Assembly: GCA_964499865.1 (NCBI GenBank)
Contig: CAZCPY010000051.1
Coordinates: 1-20,508 of the forward strand
Direction of reading: 5' to 3'
DNA length: 20,508 bases
DNA from: JANOGU01 sp964499865
Lineage (GTDB): Bacteria; Pseudomonadota; Alphaproteobacteria; Rhodobacterales; Rhodobacteraceae
Shown: positions 7,806 to 14,487 of the stretch, one piece after another
How the letters are laid out: each line of letters begins with the position of its first letter
How positions within the stretch are numbered: the stretch's first letter is position 1
The notes under the pieces: generated by a model
Told to the model about the DNA's origin: nothing
The model's database searches: none
The model's input: only the letters and a program-made list of their open reading frames with translations
Program-made: the position numbers and the translations under genes

Positions 7806-7852
7806 CCCCGCCATGCCTGCGGCAGGCGGGGGCCCCGGGTCAAGCCGGGCCC
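7806..7852. terminator. Two tandem palindromes between znuA and galM
   Basis: The first (7806-7831) pairs CCCCGCC-a-TGCC with GGCA-GGCGGGG, 11 bp with one bulged A and a 3-nt loop. The second (about 7832-7852) is built on CCCGG-gtcaag-CCGGG. They sit immediately after the znuA stop and before the galM start, so they probably end the znuA message. A related CCCCGGGTCA(A/G)GC element recurs in inverted orientation at about 17755-17773. Confidence 0.6.
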
Positions 7853-7853
7853 G

Positions 7854-8768
7854 TCAGGGGGCGGAAAGGCAGGCGGCAAAGCCCTCGGCCAGCCCGGTCA
7901 TCAGCCCGGCGTAAAGCCCCGGCCCGGGGTCGAGCAGCGCGCCTTCGGGGTCGAGCGGCGGGCCCAGGCGGGTGCCTGCGGCCTCGGCCATCCGGGCCGC
8001 CAGGGCGGGGTCTTGGTTGGCTTCGGGGAAGACGCAGACCGCCCCGCGTGCCGCCGCCTGCAGGTCGCGCAGCCGCGCGGCGCCGGGCGAGGCCGCATCG
8101 CCCGCGGCAATCGCGCCCAGGATCGTCAGGCCGTAGCGGTCGGCGAAATAGCCGTAGGCGTCGTGGAACACCACCGCCGGACGGTCGCGCACCGGCGCCA
8201 GCCGCGCCGCCACGGCGGCATCCAGCGCCGCCACGCCGGCCTGCGCCTCGGCGGCATTGGCCGCATAGGTCCCGGCATTGGCGGGGTCCGCGCGCGCCAG
8301 TTCCTGCGCGATCACGCCGAGCCAGAGCACGGCATTGCCGGGGTCGAGCCAGGCATGCGGATCGGCAGCGCCATCGGCGGGGTCACGCCCTTCGCCCCCG
8401 GCAAGGTCATCGCTGCCCCCGTCCGCCGTCTGGCCGCGCAGCACCGTCCCCTCGACCGCCAACAGGGCCAGCGCGCCGGCTTCCCTGCCCAGGCCCTGCA
8501 GCGCGCGGTCCATCCAGGGCGACATCCGGGGGCCCATCCAGACCACCAGGCCCGCATCGGCCAGCGCCGCCATCTGGCTGGGGCGCAGCTGGACGTCATG
8601 CGCAGCGCCGCCGCGGCCCAGCATCAGGACCGGCGCGCCGAGATCACCCATCACCTGCGCCACCAGCGCATGCACCGGCGGGATGTCGGTCACCACCACC
8701 GGCACCTCGGCCCGCGCGGGGCCGGAAACGGACAGGATGGCGGCGGCGAGCGGTATGGTATAACGCAT
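7854..8768 (-). CDS. znuA: Periplasmic zinc-binding protein ZnuA
   Basis: This captures Zn2+ in the periplasm for the ZnuBC importer, 304 residues, cluster A-I binding protein. A signal peptide ends at about residue 20 (GPARA). Likely metal ligands are His57 (AAHDVQLRPS), His138 (DPHAWLDP) and His202 (FHDAYGYF), with an acidic residue near 273 as fourth. Cys245 and Cys300 could form the disulfide known in E. coli ZnuA. The flexible loop before DPHAW, which is His-rich in most ZnuA proteins, here is Asp/Gly-rich with no histidine (about 111-135). The start ATG has GGAG about 10 nt upstream. It is transcribed divergently from zur, 53 bp away, across a Zur-box-like palindrome. The sequence itself supports zinc better than manganese because of the zur-znuCB neighbours. 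Confidence 0.95.
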   Translation of the reverse strand: MRYTIPLAAAILSVSGPARAEVPVVVTDIPPVHALVAQVMGDLGAPVLMLGRGGAAHDVQLRPSQMAALADAGLVVWMGPRMSPWMDRALQGLGREAGALALLAVEGTVLRGQTADGGSDDLAGGEGRDPADGAADPHAWLDPGNAVLWLGVIAQELARADPANAGTYAANAAEAQAGVAALDAAVAARLAPVRDRPAVVFHDAYGYFADRYGLTILGAIAAGDAASPGAARLRDLQAAARGAVCVFPEANQDPALAARMAEAAGTRLGPPLDPEGALLDPGPGLYAGLMTGLAEGFAACLSAP

Positions 8769-8795
8769 CGGACGAGGTCTCCGGAAGAATCGCTG

Positions 8796-8825
8796 ATGCC
8801 GACGCTGATGTATGTAATAACATGA
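8796..8825 (+). CDS. Possible 9-codon leader ORF upstream of zur
   Basis: ATG at 8796 opens a 9-residue frame (MPTLMYVIT) that ends at TGA 8823-8825, sharing ATGA with the zur start. GGAAG lies 8 nt before it, whereas the zur ATG itself has no recognisable ribosome-binding site. Translation of the leader could therefore deliver ribosomes to zur. It may equally be chance, particularly if zur is leaderless and transcription starts near 8822. Confidence 0.3.
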   Translation: MPTLMYVIT

Positions 8826-8833
8826 CAGGTCAA
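8807..8833. promoter_or_regulatory. Zur operator candidate in the znuA-zur divergent promoter
   Basis: ATGT-AATA-ACAT (8812-8823) is a palindrome with ATGT/ACAT arms and flanking GATGT (8807-8811). On the minus strand it reads as ATGTTATTACAT, close to the TGTTATAACAT-like sites bound by alphaproteobacterial Zur. On the minus strand TTGACC (complement of 8828-8833) could be the -35 of znuA, which places the palindrome between -35 and -10 where zinc-loaded Zur would block transcription. The site also covers the zur start codon (8822-8824), so one bound repressor dimer could shut both directions. Confidence 0.68.
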
Positions 8834-9310
8834 GCCCCCCGCGCCTTCACCGCGCATGACCACGCCCATTGCGCGGGCGACGGGCTGGCCCGGGCGGAAC
8901 TCCTGGCCGCCGACCGCGGCCTGCGGCTGACCCCGGTGCGGCGGCGCACGCTGGAAATCCTGCTCGAGGCGCATCGGGCGCTGGGCGCCTACGACGTGCT
9001 GGAACGGCTGGCCAGGGACGGCTTCGGCAACCAGCCCCCGGTCGCCTATCGCGCACTCGATTTCCTTGTGGAACAGGGGCTTGCCCACCGTGTCGCGCGG
9101 CTGAACGCCTTCGCCGCCTGCATGCATCCGGGCCGGGCGCATGCGCCGGTCTTCCTGATCTGCCGCCAGTGCAGCCGCGTGGCCGAGGCCGAGGCCGACC
9201 CGGTGGCGCAGGCCGTCGCCACCGCCGCGGGGGCCGAAGGCTTCACGGTCGAACGCCTGACCGTCGAGGCCCTGGGCCTCTGCCCCGCCTGCGCGGCGGA
9301 GGCTGCATGA
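8822..9310 (+). CDS. zur: Zinc uptake regulator Zur (Fur family)
   Basis: This zinc-responsive repressor dimer binds DNA when loaded with Zn2+ and shuts off uptake genes; 162 residues. The winged-helix part spans about 22-92, with LRLTPVRRRTLEILLEAH and a recognition region around NQPPVAYRALDFLVEQGLAHRV. The structural zinc site is formed by Cys114-x-x-Cys117 (ICRQC) and Cys154-x-x-Cys157 (LCPAC). Cys100, His102 and His107 are candidates for the regulatory site. The N-terminus carries HDHAHC (about 12-17). The ATG at 8822 is the only start that keeps the whole DNA-binding domain; no upstream in-frame start exists and no ribosome-binding site precedes it. The stop overlaps the znuC ATG (ATGA), tying the regulator to the transporter. 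Confidence 0.93.
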   Translation: MTGQAPRAFTAHDHAHCAGDGLARAELLAADRGLRLTPVRRRTLEILLEAHRALGAYDVLERLARDGFGNQPPVAYRALDFLVEQGLAHRVARLNAFAACMHPGRAHAPVFLICRQCSRVAEAEADPVAQAVATAAGAEGFTVERLTVEALGLCPACAAEAA

Positions 9311-10080
9311 GCCTGATCGCCGCGGATGCCCTGACCGTCCGCCGCGGCGGGGCGGCGATCCTGCGGGACGTGACCTTCCGTATCGGCGCGGGCGAGATCG
9401 TCACCGTGATCGGGCCCAACGGGTCGGGCAAGACCACGCTTCTGCGCGCGCTTCTGGGGATCGAACGCCCCAGCGCGGGCCGCGTGCTGCGGCAGACCGG
9501 GCTGACCGTCGGCTACGTGCCGCAACGGCTGGCGATCGACCGCAGCCTGCCGCTGACCGCGCGCCGTTTCCTGTCGCTGCCTCGCCGCGTGCCCGAGCCA
9601 GAGGCCAGGCAGGCGCTGACGCGCACCGGCGTGGCCGATCTTGCCGACCGCCCGCTGACCGCGCTTTCCGGGGGCGAACTGCAACGCGTCCTTCTCGCCC
9701 GCGCGCTCCTCTGCCGGCCGCAGCTCCTTGTCCTCGACGAACCCACGGCAGGCCTCGACCAGCCGGGAGAGGCCGCCTTCTACCGCCTGATCGAGGAGGT
9801 GCGCGCCGACACCGGCGCCGCGGTCCTTCTCGTCAGCCACGACCTGCACGTCGTGATGGCGGCGTCGGACCGGGTGATCTGCCTCAACGGCCATGTCTGC
9901 TGCGAGGGCGCGCCTCGTGCGGTGCGCGAGGCGCCGGAATATCGCGCGCTCTTCGGCCACGGGACACCCGGGGCGCTCGCGCTGTACCGCCACGACCACG
10001 ACCACAGCCACGACCACAGCCACGACCACGGGCACCGGCACGCTGGCGCCGATCCCCGCGACCACGCCGCATCCCCATGA
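9307..10080 (+). CDS. znuC: Zinc ABC transporter ATP-binding protein ZnuC with histidine-rich tail
   Basis: This ATPase drives zinc import through ZnuB; 257 residues, cytoplasmic face. Walker A GPNGSGKT (about 36-43), signature LSGGE (120-124), Walker B LLVLDEPTAGLD (140-151) and the H-loop His178 are intact. After the ATPase core, residues 229-245 alternate His with Asp, Ser, Gly or Arg (nine histidines), and His253 adds a tenth. The coding DNA there repeats CACGACCACAGC-like units (about 9991-10040). Such a tail could bind zinc at the channel exit. ATGA overlaps join it to zur upstream and znuB downstream, so the three genes form one translational unit. Confidence 0.95.
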   Translation: MSLIAADALTVRRGGAAILRDVTFRIGAGEIVTVIGPNGSGKTTLLRALLGIERPSAGRVLRQTGLTVGYVPQRLAIDRSLPLTARRFLSLPRRVPEPEARQALTRTGVADLADRPLTALSGGELQRVLLARALLCRPQLLVLDEPTAGLDQPGEAAFYRLIEEVRADTGAAVLLVSHDLHVVMAASDRVICLNGHVCCEGAPRAVREAPEYRALFGHGTPGALALYRHDHDHSHDHSHDHGHRHAGADPRDHAASP

Positions 10081-10871
10081 CCCTGCTTGACGATTTCCTC
10101 GTGCGGGCGGGGCTTGCCGGGATCGGCCTGTCGCTTGCGACCGGCCCGCTGGGCGCGCTCGTGGTGTGGCGCCGCATGGCCTATTTCGGCGACGCGACCG
10201 CCCATGCCGCGATCCTGGGCGTGGCGATGGCGCTCGCGACGGGCCTGCCCACCGGCCTCGGCACGCTGGCCGTGGCGCTTGCCATGGCGGCGACCCTGGC
10301 CACCCTCGGCGCCCGGGGCTGGGCGGTCGACACCACCCTCGGCGTCCTCGCCCATGGCGCCCTCGCGCTCGGGCTTGTCGCGATCAGCCTTGTGCCCGGC
10401 GCGCGGGTGGACCTGTCCGCTTTCCTCTTCGGCGACATCCTCGCCGTCTCCCGCGCCGATCTCGCGCTGATCTGGTCGGGCGCCCTTGCCGTGCTTGCGC
10501 TCATCGCCTGGCGCTGGTCGGCGCTGCTCACCGCCACGCTGTCGCCCGATCTTGCCCACGCCTCCGGCATCAATCCCGACCGCGAGCGTCTGGTGCTGTC
10601 CCTCGCGCTGGCGCTTGTCGTGGCGCTTGCGCTCAAGATCGTGGGTGCGCTTCTGATCGCCGCCATGCTGATCATCCCCGCCGCCGCCGCCCGCGGCATC
10701 GCCCGCAGCCCGGAGGGGATGGCGGCGCTGGCCGCCGCCTGCGGCATGGCCGCCACGCTGGCGGGCCTCTGGGCCTCGCTGGCCTTCGACACGCCCGCGG
10801 GCCCCTCGATCGTCACCGCCGCCGTCGTCGCCTTCACCCTTGCGGCGACGCTGGGCCGGATGCGCCGCTGA
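10077..10871 (+). CDS. znuB: Zinc ABC transporter permease ZnuB
   Basis: This is the inner-membrane channel of the zinc importer, 264 residues, of the ABC-3 (manganese/zinc/iron) permease family. The family signatures near the N-terminus, GPLGALVVWRRMAYFGDATAHAAILG (about 23-48), are clear; the FGDATAHAAILG part corresponds to the usual GDA.SHA.L.G motif. Further hydrophobic helices follow, roughly eight in all, including FLFGDILAVS and ALKIVGALLIAAMLIIPAAAAR, the conserved VG.LL..ALL..PAA region. The ATG overlaps the znuC stop by ATGA. No clear terminator follows before the small gene at 10934. Confidence 0.95.
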   Translation: MTLLDDFLVRAGLAGIGLSLATGPLGALVVWRRMAYFGDATAHAAILGVAMALATGLPTGLGTLAVALAMAATLATLGARGWAVDTTLGVLAHGALALGLVAISLVPGARVDLSAFLFGDILAVSRADLALIWSGALAVLALIAWRWSALLTATLSPDLAHASGINPDRERLVLSLALALVVALALKIVGALLIAAMLIIPAAAARGIARSPEGMAALAAACGMAATLAGLWASLAFDTPAGPSIVTAAVVAFTLAATLGRMRR

Positions 10872-10933
10872 TCCGCCCCAGCTTTGCCACAAGTCCCGCC
10901 CATCCTCGGCGCCGGGCACAAGAGGGGCTCCGC

Positions 10934-11395
10934 ATGCGCATCTTCGCGACCGTTGCTTTCGTGACGGCGGGGGCCTTCGTGGGCCTCGACTACGTTTCGC
11001 AGAAACAGGCCGCGGGCGGCGACCTTCAGCCGACGGCCTATTTCGGCAACCGCGTGCGCGACGCCCAGGTCGCGCTCGGCCTGATCGACAAGCCGCGGGG
11101 TTCTGCCGTCGATGCGCCGGACGCGGCGGTGTCGGGCATGGCGAGCCGCCTCGCGGGCGCGGACGGCGCGCCCGTCGACCTTGCCGACCCCGCCGCCGTC
11201 GGGGCGGCCGTCGCAGGCGGCAACACCGCCGCCATCGGCGCCGCGGTCAACGCCGAATTCGCCGCCGCCGCCGCCGCGCTCGACGCCGAGGCGCCCGCCG
11301 CGAAACCGGCCGCCCGCCGCCCCGGCAGGATCACCATCGGCTCCGGCGCCTGCGGCGAACGCGCCGGGGGCAAGTTCTGCGCCGTGGGCGACTGA
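10934..11395 (+). CDS. Small exported or membrane-anchored protein of unknown function
   Basis: I do not recognise the family. The 153 residues start with an uncleaved anchor or signal peptide (about 1-18, MRIFATVAFVTAGAFVG). A conserved-looking stretch PTAYFGNRVRDAQVALGLID (about 33-52) follows, then a long Ala-rich low-complexity middle (about 60-130). The end is a compact segment with two cysteines, CGERAGGKFCAVGD, which could form a disulfide in the periplasm. GAGGGG about 8 nt before the ATG is a good ribosome-binding site. It begins 62 bp after znuB on the same strand, so it may be the tail of the zinc operon or an independent unit. Whether it has anything to do with zinc is unknown; there is no His cluster. 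Confidence 0.75.
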   Translation: MRIFATVAFVTAGAFVGLDYVSQKQAAGGDLQPTAYFGNRVRDAQVALGLIDKPRGSAVDAPDAAVSGMASRLAGADGAPVDLADPAAVGAAVAGGNTAAIGAAVNAEFAAAAAALDAEAPAAKPAARRPGRITIGSGACGERAGGKFCAVGD

Positions 11396-11496
11396 CTCCA
11401 GACCTCATGTCGCTTTTGGCCGCGAAGGGTCGGGGCGGCTTGCCCGGTCCCGCGGCGATTTGGCATTGATGGCACCGCAGCAGGGGAGTGCGGGCG

Positions 11497-13995
11497 ATGG
11501 CCATTCATGTGCGGGCGCTGGTGGTGGGCGGGGGCGCGGTCGGGACGGGGATCGCCTACCACCTCGCCAGGGCAGGCTGGTCGACGCTGCTCGTGGAACG
11601 CGACGAGCTGACCGCCGGGTCCACCTGGCATGCCGCGGGCCTCTTGCCGCTGTTCAACATGAGCTACGCCACCACGCACATCCACAAGTACTCCGTCGAT
11701 TTCTACAAGGGGCTGGAGGCCGAGACGGGCCTCAACCCCGGCTTCTATGTCGTGGGCAACCTGCGCATGGCGCAGCGGCAGGACCGGATGGACGAATACA
11801 TGCTGTATTCGTCGGTGGCCGAAACCGCGGGCGTCTACCACGAGTTCCTGACGCCCGGGGAGATCAGGGACCGCTGGCCGCTGGTCCGCACCGAGGATCT
11901 GGTCGGCGCGCTGTTCCACCCGCAGGACGGCTACATCAACCCCGCCGACGTGACGCAGGCGATGGCCAAGGGCGCGAGGCAGCTTGGCGCGACCTTCGAG
12001 CGCAAGGTGCAGGTCGACGGCTACCGCTGGACCGGGTCGGAATGGGTCGTGACCTGCACCCGCATGGCCGACCAGGGCGGGCGGCTGGTGCCCACGGGCG
12101 AGACCTTCGAGGTGGTGGCCGAGCATGTCGTCACCGCCACCGGCAACCACGCGCAGCGCACCGCGCGGATGCTCGGCATCAAGACCCCGGCGATCCCGGT
12201 CGAACACCAGTACATCGTCACCGAACCCGACCCCGCGCTGGTGGAATGGCGCAAGTCGAACCCCCAGCACCCGGTCCTGCGGGATGCCGACGCCAGGTGG
12301 TACGTGCGCGAGGAGCGGGGGGGGTGGATCCTCGGCCCCTACGAGAAGGGCGCCCCCGCGCGCTTTGCCCATGGCGTGCCCGAAAGCTTCCGCGCCGACC
12401 TCTTCCCGCTCGACCTGGAGCGGATCGAGGCGGAATACATGTCCTTCATCCACCGCATCCCGTCGTCGGAAACGGTGGGCCTGAAGGACGATTTCAACGG
12501 CCCGATCTGCTATACCCCCGACGGCAACCCGCTTGTCGGCCCCGCCCCCGGCCTGCGCAACCTGTGGCTGGCCGAGGGCTTTTCCTTCGGCATCACCGCG
12601 GCGGGCGGCACGGGCCACTACCTGGCCCAGATGATGACCGCGGGAGAGGCGGACATCGACATGGCCAGCCTCGACCCCAAGCGGTTCGGGCAGGACTGGA
12701 TGACCACCGACTATGCCTCGCGCAAGAACGAGGAATGCTACGACCACGTCTTCATCCTGCACCATCCCGATGAAGAGCGTGAGGCGTGCCGCCCGCTGCG
12801 CACCTCGCCCGCCTATGACCGGCAGAAGGCGCGCGGCGCGCAGTTCGGGCAGATCAACGGCTGGGAACGGCCGATCTACTACGGCCCCGTCGATGCCCCC
12901 GCCGATTTCGACCACCACAGCCGCAGCTTCCGCCGCGGCGGCTGGTGGTCCTATGCGGTGGAGGAAGCCAGGGCGATCCGCGAGACCGCGGGCCTGATCG
13001 ACGCCACCGCCTTTGCCAAGCACCGCGTCCACGGCCCCGGCGCCACCGCCTTCCTCGACTGGTTCACCACCAACACCCTGCCACGCGTCGGCCGCATCAA
13101 CCTGACCTATGCGCTGACAAGCACCGGCACGACGCGCACCGAATACACCATCGTGCGGCTGGCCGAGAACGACTACACCCTCGTCTCGGCCGGGGCCTGG
13201 CATGCCTATGACGAGGATTTCCTGGCCAGGGCGGTCGAGGACAGGGAAGCCGATTTCGGCCGCATCAACCTCGAGGACGTGACGACCAGATGGGGCGTCT
13301 TCGCCCTCGCGGGACCGAAGTCGCGCGACATCCTGAAGGAGCTGATCCGCGACGCCGACCCCGCCACGGCCCTGTCGAACCGGCGCTTCCCCTGGCTGTC
13401 GGCCCGCAACATCGAACTTGGCATGTGCCCCGTCCGCGCCATCCGCGTGGCCTATACCGGAGAGCTCGGCTGGGAACTGCATCACCCCATCGAGATGCAG
13501 ACCTACCTTTTCGACCGGCTGATGGCGGCGGGCGAAAGGCACGGGATGAAACTGGTGGGCGCCCGCGCCCAGAACTGGCTCAGGCAGGAGAAATCCTACC
13601 GCGCCTTCGGCACCGAGCTTGGCCGCGACGCCACGCCGCTGGAGGCCGGGCTCGACCGGTTCGTCGACCTTGCCAAGGACTTCCACGGCAAGGCCGCGAT
13701 GCAGGCCACCGGCATCCGGTCGAAATGCGTCACCGTCCTGATCGACGGCCCGACCGACACCGACCCCTGGGGCAAGGAGGCGCTGGTCCATGACGGCCGG
13801 AAGGTCGGCCGCCTGACCTCGGGCGGATACTCGGTGGCCTTCGGGCGTCAGATCGGCATGGGCTATGTGCCCGAGGGCCTTTCGGTCCCCGGCACGAAGC
13901 TGCAGGTCCGCATCCTGCGCCAGTCGTGGGACGCGGTGGTGACCGAGGACAGCCCCTACGACCCGGCCAACGCGCGCATCCGGGCGGACGGGTAG
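11497..13995 (+). CDS. FAD oxidoreductase with C-terminal GcvT-like domain (dimethylglycine/sarcosine dehydrogenase family)
   Basis: This 832-residue protein probably demethylates an N-methylated glycine, passing the C1 unit to tetrahydrofolate. The N-terminal DAO-fold flavin domain (about 1-385) opens with VVGGGAVGTG (9-18) and contains GSTWHAAGL. His45 in that motif aligns, from memory, with the covalent FAD attachment histidine of mammalian dimethylglycine dehydrogenase. A linker domain (about 385-470) leads to an aminomethyltransferase-like domain (about 470-730, from AVEEARAIRETAGLIDATAF) and its C-terminal barrel (about 738-825). The ATG at 11497 has GGGGAG about 8 nt upstream; a GTG at 11488 lies inside that site and is rejected. 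It stands alone, with no folate enzymes or electron-transfer genes adjoining. Exact substrate (dimethylglycine, sarcosine or another methylamine derivative) cannot be settled from sequence. Confidence 0.88.
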   Translation: MAIHVRALVVGGGAVGTGIAYHLARAGWSTLLVERDELTAGSTWHAAGLLPLFNMSYATTHIHKYSVDFYKGLEAETGLNPGFYVVGNLRMAQRQDRMDEYMLYSSVAETAGVYHEFLTPGEIRDRWPLVRTEDLVGALFHPQDGYINPADVTQAMAKGARQLGATFERKVQVDGYRWTGSEWVVTCTRMADQGGRLVPTGETFEVVAEHVVTATGNHAQRTARMLGIKTPAIPVEHQYIVTEPDPALVEWRKSNPQHPVLRDADARWYVREERGGWILGPYEKGAPARFAHGVPESFRADLFPLDLERIEAEYMSFIHRIPSSETVGLKDDFNGPICYTPDGNPLVGPAPGLRNLWLAEGFSFGITAAGGTGHYLAQMMTAGEADIDMASLDPKRFGQDWMTTDYASRKNEECYDHVFILHHPDEEREACRPLRTSPAYDRQKARGAQFGQINGWERPIYYGPVDAPADFDHHSRSFRRGGWWSYAVEEARAIRETAGLIDATAFAKHRVHGPGATAFLDWFTTNTLPRVGRINLTYALTSTGTTRTEYTIVRLAENDYTLVSAGAWHAYDEDFLARAVEDREADFGRINLEDVTTRWGVFALAGPKSRDILKELIRDADPATALSNRRFPWLSARNIELGMCPVRAIRVAYTGELGWELHHPIEMQTYLFDRLMAAGERHGMKLVGARAQNWLRQEKSYRAFGTELGRDATPLEAGLDRFVDLAKDFHGKAAMQATGIRSKCVTVLIDGPTDTDPWGKEALVHDGRKVGRLTSGGYSVAFGRQIGMGYVPEGLSVPGTKLQVRILRQSWDAVVTEDSPYDPANARIRADG

Positions 13996-14487
13996 TCGTC
14001 GCGGACGACCTCGCGTGCAGCAGCCTCCGGCTCTGTGCCGGCCCGGATGGCGCGCCGGAGGATGTGCTCTGGAAACCCGCATTCGGATCAGCTCCTGCCT
14101 GAAGCATCCCGTCGCACGCCAGGCTCGGAGGATGTGCCGGGCGTGAAGTCCGCAGAACGCCGCGACGGCGACGGCGACGGCGACGGCGATCCCAGGCATG
14201 GGGGACAGGCGCGTCACGGCGCCATCATGCGGCGCGCCCTCCGCGCTGTCACCAGCCCGCCCCGGCCCGTCGGCAATGCGCGCGGCGGCCTTTTCCACCG
14301 GTTCGGACAGGGTGCGGAACACCTCGACCGCGCGGGCGCGGTCCTCGCGCAGGGCACCGGCCTCGCCGCAGGGCTTCCCGGGCTTGTTCCGGAACCGCGC
14401 CCCGGCTGTTTCGATCGTCCTTCCGCCGTGGCGCCGCCCGCCCGCGGCCTGTCCGGCGGAAACCCGGGCCGCCCTGCGGCCCTGCGG
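13996..14487. other. 492-bp gap between convergent genes, repeats but no confident gene
   Basis: No convincing coding frame is seen. It contains a small inverted repeat GTCGTC-gcg-GACGAC at the upstream stop (13995-14009) and a 12-bp direct repeat CGGAGGATGTGC at 14056-14067 and 14126-14137. A GCGACG hexamer is iterated about 4.7 times at 14162-14189. The minus strand stays open throughout but runs on into the antisense of the flavoprotein gene, starts only at GTG 14322, and encodes Ala/Arg-rich low-complexity sequence, so I do not call it. Confidence 0.6.
14466..14482 (-). terminator. Terminator-like hairpin after the D-amino-acid dehydrogenase-like gene
   Basis: GGGCCGC-AGG-GCGGCCC (minus strand) is a perfect 7-bp stem with a 3-nt loop, starting 5 nt after the stop codon. 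GGGTTT follows, a weak U-tract. It would face the convergent transcript of the gene ending at 13995. Confidence 0.5.

Noticed and set aside
9991..10040. CAC-rich tandem DNA considered as an independent repeat element
   Set aside because: It lies in frame within znuC and is explained by the His/Asp codons of the tail.
14162..14189. GCGACG array considered as a CRISPR or protein repeat
   Set aside because: The unit is 6 bp with no spacers, and no coding frame is convincing; simple sequence slippage explains it.
11038..14322. Very long open frame on the minus strand (over 1000 codons)
   Set aside because: It is antisense to the flavoprotein gene, begins at a GTG, and encodes His/Arg/Gly-rich sequence with no domain. 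Long antisense frames are expected opposite high-GC genes.
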